Source: Tardiphaga sp.
GTDB taxonomy: Bacteria > Pseudomonadota > Alphaproteobacteria > Rhizobiales > Xanthobacteraceae
Direction of reading: 5' to 3'
Length of the DNA: 17,753 nucleotides
NCBI GenBank assembly: GCA_028290325.1
Contig: JAQGJY010000207.1
Span: forward strand, 1 to 17,753
Under the pieces are notes generated by a model that had not been told where the DNA came from, searched no databases, and worked only from the letters and a program-made list of their open reading frames with translations. A program made the translations under genes and the position numbers. Positions 1 through 6,217 of this stretch are shown here, one piece after another. Positions within the stretch are counted from its first letter, which is position 1. Each line of letters starts with the position of its first letter.

Positions 1-22
1 CCTCGGACGCTAAAGGTCGAGA

Positions 23-895
23 ATGTCTAAACGCGCGTCAACGAACGGCGGAACCAATGTGAGCCAGCGCGCGCTTGAAGCCGCCATCCGTGCGATGCGG
101 ATGCAGCAACCTGTCGAGGCTGAGCGCAGATCCGCCGAAGTCTTAGCCTCGGACTCCAATCACGTTCTCGCCTTGCAGATTTTCGGCCATGCTTTGCTCC
201 TGCAAAATCGCGCCGCCGAGGCGATCGCGCCGCTGGAACGCGCCGCCAAACATAGCGACGACCCGGCGATCGAGACGTTGCTGGCCACGGCTTTGGCGGG
301 CGGCGGACGACGCGACGAAGCGCTCGCCCAACTGGCGCGCACCACCGCGCGCCGGCCGCTCTATCCGCCGGCCGTGCTCGAACATTCCGCGCAACTGAGC
401 CAAGCTGGCCGCCTCGATGCCGCGACCGCCGTGCTCGAGGCAGCCCTCGCCCGCGCGCCAGGCATTGCCGAATTCAAGCTGGAACTTGGCTTCCATCATC
501 TGCGCCGCAACGATCGCATCCGCGCCCGCGCTTTGTTCGCCGAGGTTTCGGCCGCCGCCCCGGAGCGCCACGACGCCGCCACGGCGCTGGCCAGGATCAT
601 GGCGCTGGACGGCGATTATGCGACCGCGGCCGACCTCTACCGCGGCGTGCTGGCCCGTCATCCCAACGACGTCATGAGTCGAAACAATCTCGCCATCTGC
701 CTCCTCGAAACCGGCGACCGTGCTGCCGGCGAGGCCAGCCTGCGCGACGCTGTGCGTGCGGCGCCGCAGATAGCGGGACAGGCGGTGACCGTGATGGCCG
801 CCGCCTCGCATGGTCGTTTCTTCTTGCGGCCGAGCGCCGCCGCGTCATTTCTGCGCGACGGAGCCGCGTCATTTCTGCGCGACGGAAATGGCTAG
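23..895 (+). CDS. Tetratricopeptide-repeat protein
   Basis: This 290-residue protein is made almost entirely of helical tetratricopeptide repeats, with roughly five to six units between residues 12 and 240. The alternating pattern of small and hydrophobic residues is clear, for example the unit containing NNLAICLLETGD near residue 220. TPR proteins act as protein-protein scaffolds; no catalytic domain, signal peptide or membrane segment is visible, so the partner and process are unknown. The ATG at 23 follows an AAAGG-like ribosome-binding site at suitable distance. The C-terminal tail carries a duplicated octapeptide AASFLRDG, encoded by a perfect 24-bp tandem repeat. The gene converges on the minus-strand gene ending at 892, and their stop codons share the palindrome CTAG. 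The TPR assignment is firm and the function unknown. Confidence 0.85.
   Translation: MSKRASTNGGTNVSQRALEAAIRAMRMQQPVEAERRSAEVLASDSNHVLALQIFGHALLLQNRAAEAIAPLERAAKHSDDPAIETLLATALAGGGRRDEALAQLARTTARRPLYPPAVLEHSAQLSQAGRLDAATAVLEAALARAPGIAEFKLELGFHHLRRNDRIRARALFAEVSAAAPERHDAATALARIMALDGDYATAADLYRGVLARHPNDVMSRNNLAICLLETGDRAAGEASLRDAVRAAPQIAGQAVTVMAAASHGRFFLRPSAAASFLRDGAASFLRDGNG
839..886 (+). repeat. Perfect 24-bp tandem duplication inside the TPR gene
   Basis: Two identical 24-bp units lie head to tail at 839-862 and 863-886, in frame with the TPR gene. They encode AASFLRDG twice, immediately before the last two residues (NG) and the stop. Because the unit is a whole number of codons, gain or loss of a copy leaves the frame and the overlapping stop codon intact. 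The lack of any mismatch between copies suggests a recent duplication by slippage. Confidence 0.95.
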
Positions 896-1608
896 GCGCG
901 AAACTGCCGCCGGTAAATGCCGGTCTCGCGATAGATCGCACTGGACAGATCGTGGACGCGCTGCGTGTCGTCCGCCGAGAAGGTGTCCGTCCGGACCTGC
1001 CACGTGTCGCGTTTCACCGGAATGCATTGCGCCACCGGCGTACCCTTCCGCAACACGCCGCTGAAATTCGCATCGTGCCAATGCGCCGGAAAATGAATCC
1101 AGTTGTCGATGTAGCGATCGCAATCGACCAGGCCCGTCAGCGTCGTAAACGGCAGATCGAACCGATTCAACGGATGCGTGAACAACAGCGAATAGCCCAG
1201 GGGCGCTTCGATGGTCCACAGATTGTGAAACTTGACGACGAAGCGATCCTCTTGGAATAGCGGCGTACCGCCGACCTGACTCGCATCATGAAAGCCGATT
1301 GGCGAGCGCGCGAAATTCACGGTGCCGCCCGGCGGCAGATCGTTGTCCCAACTGAACGCGCCGTTCTCGATGGTGACATCGCAGATCAATCCCATCAGAA
1401 ATCCCGACGTCATGGCGTCGATGAACGGCGGACATCGTTTGACGGTATCGCCGACGCGGCCGTTCACATCGTTGAATGCCTGCGACGGCATCTGCTTGAT
1501 CCAGTCGGGAAGCCCCATCGCCGCAGCGACCGGCACCGGCAACAACCCGTCCAGTTCGACCGGGCAGCGAAAGATCAATGTCTTCGCATCGTCGGGTTTG
1601 ATCGTCAC
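892..1608 (-). CDS. Uncharacterised protein, resembles DUF6065 family
   Basis: A 238-residue soluble protein with no signal peptide or membrane segment. From memory its central block (NLWTIEAPLGYSLLFTHPLN, then a VDCDRYIDNWIHFP stretch and GTPVAQCIPVKR) resembles proteins grouped as DUF6065; this needs a profile search. The fold and reaction are not known to me. The GTG at 1608 is chosen as start because it is preceded by AGGAG with a 6-nt spacer. An in-frame extension back to 1770 would run into the nrsF coding region and has no supporting site. The gene lies 46 bp downstream of nrsF on the same strand, so the two are probably co-transcribed, possibly from the predicted ECF promoter at 2338-2362. 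Its stop TAG overlaps the stop of the convergent TPR gene in the tetranucleotide CTAG. Confidence 0.75.
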   Translation of the reverse strand: MTIKPDDAKTLIFRCPVELDGLLPVPVAAAMGLPDWIKQMPSQAFNDVNGRVGDTVKRCPPFIDAMTSGFLMGLICDVTIENGAFSWDNDLPPGGTVNFARSPIGFHDASQVGGTPLFQEDRFVVKFHNLWTIEAPLGYSLLFTHPLNRFDLPFTTLTGLVDCDRYIDNWIHFPAHWHDANFSGVLRKGTPVAQCIPVKRDTWQVRTDTFSADDTQRVHDLSSAIYRETGIYRRQFRA

Positions 1609-1654
1609 GCGCTGCTCCTGATCGCAGTTACCTGCCGACCTTGCGGTAACACAC

Positions 1655-2302
1655 TCACCATCGCAGAAACGCGCGGCCGCCCAGATAACCAGCGAGCACC
1701 ACGATGCCGGTTGCGAGCGGATACCAGGTCGCCACATAGAGCGGACTGTCGTCAGAGCAATTGGTTGCATAAAACGTGGCCGCGATGCCGCTGGCGGCTA
1801 GCCCCGCGATCGCTCCGGCGAGACCGGGCCGCGTCGGTGCGCCTTCGCGCAAGGCGACCAGCAGGCAAACCAGGGGCCCGAGCGCGAGCAACGGTATCAT
1901 CGTCAGGCAATGGCTGGCGTTGTTGCCGATCAGCGTCATGACCCAGAGCCGCTCCGGCAGCACATTCAACTCGACGATGACCGCGACGATCAAAATCGCC
2001 GGCGAGATCGCCAGCGCCCAGCCCGACGATCCCAAATCCGTGCCCGGCCGGCTGACGCGCAGCAGCGCGGCCGTTGCGGCGGTCGCGATCGGAATGGTGA
2101 TGACGAATTTCAGCAAGAACCGCGTGGTCTCGGCGGCGGCCATGATGTCCGGCCGAAAGCCGATCCAGATGAAAAAGATCGCGCCCGCCGCGATATTACC
2201 GGCGATCAACGCGACTTTCAGCGCACGCGGGAGATTCCAACGCAGCGATGCGTCGCTGGCCGAATCCTGAGCCAGGGCCTCGATCAGATGGCTGGTTTTC
2301 AT
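1655..2302 (-). CDS. nrsF: NrsF-type (DUF1109) membrane anti-sigma factor
   Basis: This 215-residue protein has a short cytoplasmic N-terminus (MKTSHLIEALAQD) followed by about six hydrophobic membrane segments, the layout of NrsF/OsrA (DUF1109) anti-sigma factors. Two cysteines, C132 in the SHCLTMIPLLALGPL block and C182 in ATNCSDDSPL, match the conserved pair reported for Caulobacter NrsF and Bradyrhizobium OsrA (known family facts). Those proteins hold an ECF sigma factor at the inner membrane and release it under oxidative or metal stress. The ATG at 2302 is preceded by GGAG with a 5-nt spacer; longer in-frame extensions read through the intergenic region and antisense to the sigma gene, and are rejected. 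The cognate sigma gene is divergent, 132 bp away, whereas sigma and anti-sigma are co-directional in Caulobacter. The family call is strong; the inducing signal is inferred. Confidence 0.9.
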   Translation of the reverse strand: MKTSHLIEALAQDSASDASLRWNLPRALKVALIAGNIAAGAIFFIWIGFRPDIMAAAETTRFLLKFVITIPIATAATAALLRVSRPGTDLGSSGWALAISPAILIVAVIVELNVLPERLWVMTLIGNNASHCLTMIPLLALGPLVCLLVALREGAPTRPGLAGAIAGLAASGIAATFYATNCSDDSPLYVATWYPLATGIVVLAGYLGGRAFLRW

Positions 2303-2337
2303 ATGAGCTCCGGCGCAAACAAGCGCGATACACGCTC

Positions 2338-2362
2338 TTCGCGGCCCAGGCCCGAATGTTAC
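2338..2362 (-). promoter_or_regulatory. Predicted ECF sigma (SigF-like) promoter for nrsF
   Basis: Read on the minus strand, GTAACA lies at 2362-2357 and CGAA at 2341-2338. This is GTAAC-N16-CGAA, matching my recollection of the Caulobacter SigF consensus (GTAACC-N16-CGAA). Transcription would begin near 2331, about 28 nt before the nrsF start codon. No equivalent GTAAC/CGAA pair is seen on the plus strand of this gap, so the divergent sigma gene shows no obvious autoregulatory site. Confidence 0.65.
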
Positions 2363-2434
2363 ATCCCGGCGTCGCCGCTTGCCAAATCGCGGGAAGCCGT
2401 ATTGCGTGCCCGCAGGCTGACGGAATGGTGACGG

Positions 2435-2995
2435 GTGGACCTCAACGCGCGCGAACAGCAATGGGCGGCCTGGCTGCTGGCGGGCATCGCCGGCGACGCC
2501 GAATCGTACCGGCGTTTTCTGAATGATGTCACACCCTATCTGCGACGTGTCGCGGTGCGGCGCTGCGCGACCCTGGGCGCGCCGCGTTCGGACGCCGAGG
2601 ATATCGTGCAGGACGTGCTGCTCGCGATCCATCTCAAGCGCGGCACCTGGGATCCCGCGCGGCCGATCGGGCCATGGCTCGCGGCGATCGTCCGCAACAA
2701 GGTCATCGATACGTTTCGCCGGCGCGGACGACGCGTCAACGTGCCGATCGACGACGTGATCGAGACCTTGGCAACGCCGGTGGCCGAGCCCGAGCCGGAC
2801 GTGAAGCTGCTCGGACAGCTGTTGGCGCGGCTGAAGGATCATCAGCGCGCTATCGTGACGTCAATTTCTTTGGATGGCGCGAGCGTCCGGCAGACCGCCG
2901 AACGCTTGCAGATGACCGAGGGCGCGGTGCGCGTCGCCCTGCACCGCGCGCTGAAATCGCTCGCGGCGCTGTATCGCCAAAACGCCGGCGACTAA
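2435..2995 (+). CDS. ECF-family RNA polymerase sigma factor (SigF/EcfF-like)
   Basis: A 186-residue ECF sigma factor with only regions 2 and 4. Region 2 spans about residues 25-95, with the core-binding helix around DAEDIVQDVLLAIHLKRGTW and the -10 recognition helix around PWLAAIVRNKVIDTFRRRGRR. Region 4 spans about residues 128-180, with a helix-turn-helix around ASVRQTAERLQMTEGAVRVALHR. It would direct RNA polymerase to stress promoters when released from the NrsF protein encoded divergently. The start is the GTG at 2435: an in-frame TGA at 2429 excludes anything further upstream. The ribosome-binding site is poor (GGA-like), suggesting low basal translation. The stop overlaps that of the convergent ThDP enzyme gene by 2 bp. 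The family is certain; subgroup rests on the NrsF neighbour. Confidence 0.92.
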   Translation: MDLNAREQQWAAWLLAGIAGDAESYRRFLNDVTPYLRRVAVRRCATLGAPRSDAEDIVQDVLLAIHLKRGTWDPARPIGPWLAAIVRNKVIDTFRRRGRRVNVPIDDVIETLATPVAEPEPDVKLLGQLLARLKDHQRAIVTSISLDGASVRQTAERLQMTEGAVRVALHRALKSLAALYRQNAGD

Positions 2996-4536
2996 GCCGT
3001 CATCACCACTTCGATGACGCGCGGGCCCTTGGTCTTGATCGCATCGCTCAGCGCCTTGTTGAAATCATCGACAGTGGCGACCGACACGGCTTCGACGCCC
3101 ATGCCCTTGGCGAGCGCGACCCAATCCAGATTCGGCCGGTCGAGCGTCAACATGTCCATCGCGCGCGTGCCGGGTTGACCCGCGCCGACGCCGTCGAACT
3201 CGCCGCGCAAAATCTGATAGATGCGATTGGCGAACACGATGGTGACGACGTCGAGCTTTTCGCGCGCCTGCGTCCACAACGATTGCAGCGTGTACATCGC
3301 GCTGCCGTCGCCGACCATGCAGATCACCTTGCGGTCCGGGCAGCCGATCGCGGCGCCGGTCGAAACCGGTGTCGAGAAACCGATCGATCCGCCCATGTTC
3401 TGCAACCAGTCGTGCGGCGCCGCGGCCGCCGTCGGTGGGAAGAAACCACGGCCCGTGGTGACCGATTCATCGACCACGATCGCATTTTCGGGAATCGCGA
3501 TCGCGATCGCCTGCGCGATCGACGCATGCGTCAGCGCGCCGGTCGGCTTGTTCAGTTCGACGAGCGTCTGTGGTTTGGCATCGGACGCCTTGGCGCCGAC
3601 AGCACCGGCCAGCGCCTCGAGTGCGGCGACGGAATTGTCGCCGCCCGCCGTCATGCGATGCACGTCGCAGCCATCGGGCTTCAACATGCTCGGCTTGTTC
3701 GGATAGGCGAAGAAGGCAACCGGATCGTTGGCCTCAACCAGAATGATGTGCTTGAAGTCCTTCAGGATCGGCAACGCGGATTCGATCACGTAAGGAATCC
3801 GGTCGATCGAATAGCGGCCGCGGCCGCGCGCCATCTTCGGATTATAGGTCTGGCCCATCACCTTGCAGCCGGTCTTGCCGGCGATCTGCGCGGCAAGCGC
3901 GAGACCCTTGTCGGTCAAGGCGCCGCCGGTCATCAGCAGCAAAGTCGGCGCGCCGGTGCGCAGGATCTTCGCCGCCTGTTCGACCGCGTCGGCGGCATAA
4001 CCCGCCTGTTGCTTGTCAGCGGGCACCTGCGCGATGCCGTCGGCCTCGTTCCAGGCGGTGTCGGCCGGTAAAATCAACGTCGCGATCTTGCCACGACGGG
4101 CTTGATTGATCGCTTCCGCGCCGTCCCTGGCGACCGACTTCGCGTCCGGCGAGGTCTTGACCCAAGCCGACATCGGCCGCGCCAGGCCCTCGATATCGGA
4201 GGTCAGCGGCGCGTTGTATTCGATGTGGTAGACGGCGTGCTGGCCGACGATGTTGACGATGCCGGAATTGGCTTTCTTGGCGTTGTGCAGATTGGCGAGG
4301 CCGTTGGCGAGCCCCGGCCCGAGATGCAGCAGGGTCGATGCCGGGGTGCCGGTCATGCGGTAATAGCCGTCGGCCGCGCCGGTGACGATGCCTTCGAACA
4401 GGCCGAGCACGCAACGCATGCCATCGACCCGATCGAGCGCCGCGACGAAATGCATCTCGGACGTACCGGGATTGGCGAAGCAGACGTTCACATTGCCCGC
4501 CACAAGGGTCCGCACCAGACTTTCCGCACCGTTCAT
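2992..4536 (-). CDS. ThDP-dependent acetolactate-synthase-like enzyme
   Basis: A 514-residue thiamine-diphosphate enzyme with the usual PYR, middle and PP domains. The catalytic glutamate is E48 in LGLFEGIVTGAADGY, and the Mg-ThDP motif starts at GDG (D410) in GDGSAMYTLQSLW and ends in VFANR. The N-terminus MNGAESLVRTLV is typical of a short IlvB-like subfamily annotated as an acetolactate synthase large-subunit homologue. True acetohydroxyacid synthases are longer and usually sit next to ilvN, which is absent, so branched-chain synthesis is unlikely; decarboxylation or carboligation of a 2-oxo acid is inferred. The ATG at 4536 has GGGAG with an 8-nt spacer; the upstream in-frame ATGs at 4578 and 4551 lack one. 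It is a stand-alone gene, convergent with the sigma gene and divergent from the transpeptidase gene. Confidence 0.85.
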   Translation of the reverse strand: MNGAESLVRTLVAGNVNVCFANPGTSEMHFVAALDRVDGMRCVLGLFEGIVTGAADGYYRMTGTPASTLLHLGPGLANGLANLHNAKKANSGIVNIVGQHAVYHIEYNAPLTSDIEGLARPMSAWVKTSPDAKSVARDGAEAINQARRGKIATLILPADTAWNEADGIAQVPADKQQAGYAADAVEQAAKILRTGAPTLLLMTGGALTDKGLALAAQIAGKTGCKVMGQTYNPKMARGRGRYSIDRIPYVIESALPILKDFKHIILVEANDPVAFFAYPNKPSMLKPDGCDVHRMTAGGDNSVAALEALAGAVGAKASDAKPQTLVELNKPTGALTHASIAQAIAIAIPENAIVVDESVTTGRGFFPPTAAAAPHDWLQNMGGSIGFSTPVSTGAAIGCPDRKVICMVGDGSAMYTLQSLWTQAREKLDVVTIVFANRIYQILRGEFDGVGAGQPGTRAMDMLTLDRPNLDWVALAKGMGVEAVSVATVDDFNKALSDAIKTKGPRVIEVVMTA

Positions 4537-4549
4537 CGCTTCCGCTCCC

Positions 4550-4575
4550 ATTGATTGGCTGAAAACGTGATCAAT
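4550..4575. promoter_or_regulatory. Inverted repeat ATTGAT-N14-ATCAAT in the leader of the ThDP enzyme
   Basis: Six-base arms ATTGAT (4550-4555) and ATCAAT (4570-4575) flank 14 bases, ending 14 nt before the chosen start of the ThDP enzyme at 4536. It could be an operator or a small leader hairpin. The arms do not extend and could arise by chance, so this is only a candidate. The rest of the 205-bp divergent gap (4537-4741) shows no recognisable promoter to me. Confidence 0.3.
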
Positions 4576-4741
4576 CATTGTTCGCGCGGGCCGTCAAAGG
4601 GACAAATCACCCCGGTAACGCTAAAGATGCTTTTCCGCCACGCAGCCCCGTCAAATCCGCCTTTCACGCTCCCGTGGGTTGCGGAATGCGGCAGTTTATG
4701 GCTGTTTCATGGTAGATGATCGCGCCTGTGAGGATGCTCCG

Positions 4742-5320
4742 ATGACCCGCCGTTTCGCTTTGATTGCCGCCACGCTCGGTGTGCTGGCCACGCCTCATGC
4801 CGCATTCGCGCAGGGCTTCGACATGCGCGAGATCATGGGCGGCGGTTTCGACAAGTTCAACTATTCGGGCGGCGCCAGTTCGATTCCGCGCACCACGGTC
4901 AACTTCGCCAGCAATTACGCGCCCGGCACGATCGTCGTCGCGACGGGCGAGCGTCGGCTATATCTCGTGCAACCGAACGGCACCGCGCTGCGCTATGGCA
5001 TCGGCGTCGGTCGCGACGGCTTCCGCTGGGGCGGCACCCACCGCATCACCGCGAAGAAAGAATGGCCGAGCTGGACGCCGCCGGCGCAAATGCTGCGTCG
5101 TCGTCCCGATCTGCCGCGCCACATGGCCGGCGGCGTGGACAATCCGCTCGGCGCCCGCGCGATGTATCTCGGCTCGACACTTTACCGCATTCACGGCTCC
5201 AACGAGCCCGAAACGATCGGACAGGCGGTGTCGTCGGGCTGCTTCCGCATGACCAATGACGACGTCAGCGATCTCTACAGCCGCGTCGGCGTCGGCACGA
5301 CGGTCGTCGTCAAGAATTGA
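4742..5320 (+). CDS. Exported L,D-transpeptidase (YkuD domain)
   Basis: A 192-residue protein with a Sec signal peptide (MTRRFALIAATLGVLA, cleavage probably after AFA near residue 23). A YkuD catalytic domain covers about residues 58-192. The motif H151-x15-C167 within RIHGSN and SSGCFRM is the classic L,D-transpeptidase active site, with C167 the nucleophile. Such periplasmic enzymes make 3-3 peptidoglycan cross-links or attach proteins to peptidoglycan; which applies here cannot be told. The ATG at 4742 is preceded by GAGGA with a 7-nt spacer; the in-frame upstream start at 4679 would place 21 residues before the signal peptide and is rejected. The next gene, an exported DUF2927 protein, follows after 69 bp on the same strand, consistent with an envelope-related pair. 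Confidence 0.9.
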   Translation: MTRRFALIAATLGVLATPHAAFAQGFDMREIMGGGFDKFNYSGGASSIPRTTVNFASNYAPGTIVVATGERRLYLVQPNGTALRYGIGVGRDGFRWGGTHRITAKKEWPSWTPPAQMLRRRPDLPRHMAGGVDNPLGARAMYLGSTLYRIHGSNEPETIGQAVSSGCFRMTNDDVSDLYSRVGVGTTVVVKN

Positions 5321-5363
5321 TCCGCTTCGCGGCTCCGGTCAGCGTCTGAAACCTTGCGCGCGT

Positions 5364-5379
5364 CTGCCGATTGCGGCAG
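5364..5379 (+). other. Small perfect stem-loop just upstream of the DUF2927 gene
   Basis: CTGCCG and CGGCAG form a 6-bp stem around the loop ATTG, followed by TTTC, 10 nt before the ATG at 5390. It lies where a ribosome-binding site is expected, and no good Shine-Dalgarno sequence is present. It might be a weak terminator for the transpeptidase gene or a translational control element. Evidence is structural only. Confidence 0.35.
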
Positions 5380-5389
5380 TTTCGTCGCA

Positions 5390-6205
5390 ATGCATCATTT
5401 TCGCATCATACGACATCTGGCGATGTGCGCCGCCATCGTAAGCAGCTTGTTTTGGGCTTCGACGACGACGCTGTCGCCGGCTTTTGCCGCCACGCCGAAC
5501 ATCGCCGCGCGGCAGCGCGCCGAAAAAAAGAACTTCACCGACGCGCAGATCATCGACGGTTTTTTCAAAACCGCGTTCGGCGCGGAGTACCACCTCGCCG
5601 GCCGCGTCGACCGCATCCGCAAATATGATGGCCCGGTGCGGGTCTATGTCGATAGCAACGGACGCGCCGATCGCGAAGCGCAACTGGCTGGCGTCATCAC
5701 TGAAATTTCCCGGCTGGTGCAACATCTCGACATCGCCATCGTGGAGACACGTGACGACGCCAACGTGAACGTGCGGCTGGTCCGCGATCGCGACCTGCAA
5801 CGCACCATCGTCACGGCCTATGGCACCGAACGCGCTAACGAAATCCGCGATTCGCTCGATCCGCAATGCCTCTCGGGCTTCCGCAAGAACGAGCAATACC
5901 AGATCGAGCATTCCGACGTCATCCTCACTGTCGACAATGGGGACTTCGTCTTTCTCGATTGCGCCTATGAAGAGCTGCTGCAGTCACTCGGACCGATCAA
6001 CGACACCGACTCCGTGCCGTGGACGATGTTCAATGATGACGTGCAGATGGGATTCTTCGACATCTACGATCAGTATCTTCTAAACATTCTCTACGATCCC
6101 CGCATCAAGCCCGGCATGACCGTCGCCGAGGCGCGCGCGGTTTTGCCGGCGGTGTTGACTGACGTGCGGGCCTGGGTCGCGAAAGCGAACGGCTTGGAGA
6201 AGTGA
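5390..6205 (+). CDS. Exported DUF2927-family protein
   Basis: A 271-residue protein with an N-terminal signal peptide (hydrophobic stretch LAMCAAIVSSLFWAS, probable cleavage after AFA near residue 34). The rest matches my memory of the DUF2927 family: a mixed alpha/beta body with the conserved segment CAYEELLQSLGPINDTDSV followed by MFNDD around residues 183-215. The function of this family is unknown; the EELLQSLG segment is conserved, but no complete HExxH zinc-protease motif is seen. The ATG at 5390 is chosen because it places the signal peptide at the N-terminus, although no clear ribosome-binding site precedes it; an upstream in-frame TTG at 5354 and the ATG at 5423 are alternatives. It follows the L,D-transpeptidase gene by 69 bp and converges on ivd with a 12-bp gap and no clear bidirectional terminator. 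Confidence 0.8.
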   Translation: MHHFRIIRHLAMCAAIVSSLFWASTTTLSPAFAATPNIAARQRAEKKNFTDAQIIDGFFKTAFGAEYHLAGRVDRIRKYDGPVRVYVDSNGRADREAQLAGVITEISRLVQHLDIAIVETRDDANVNVRLVRDRDLQRTIVTAYGTERANEIRDSLDPQCLSGFRKNEQYQIEHSDVILTVDNGDFVFLDCAYEELLQSLGPINDTDSVPWTMFNDDVQMGFFDIYDQYLLNILYDPRIKPGMTVAEARAVLPAVLTDVRAWVAKANGLEK

Positions 6206-6217
6206 GTTTCGCGGCGC

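Noticed and set aside
1636..1662. GTAACA on the plus strand as a second ECF promoter
   Set aside because: No CGAA follows at the right spacing, and it lies at the 3' end of a minus-strand gene with no plus-strand gene downstream.
2674..4071. Long plus-strand open frame across the sigma gene end and the ThDP enzyme
   Set aside because: It overlaps two genes with clear motifs, and its Arg/Asp/Gly-rich translation shows no domain. Shadow frame.
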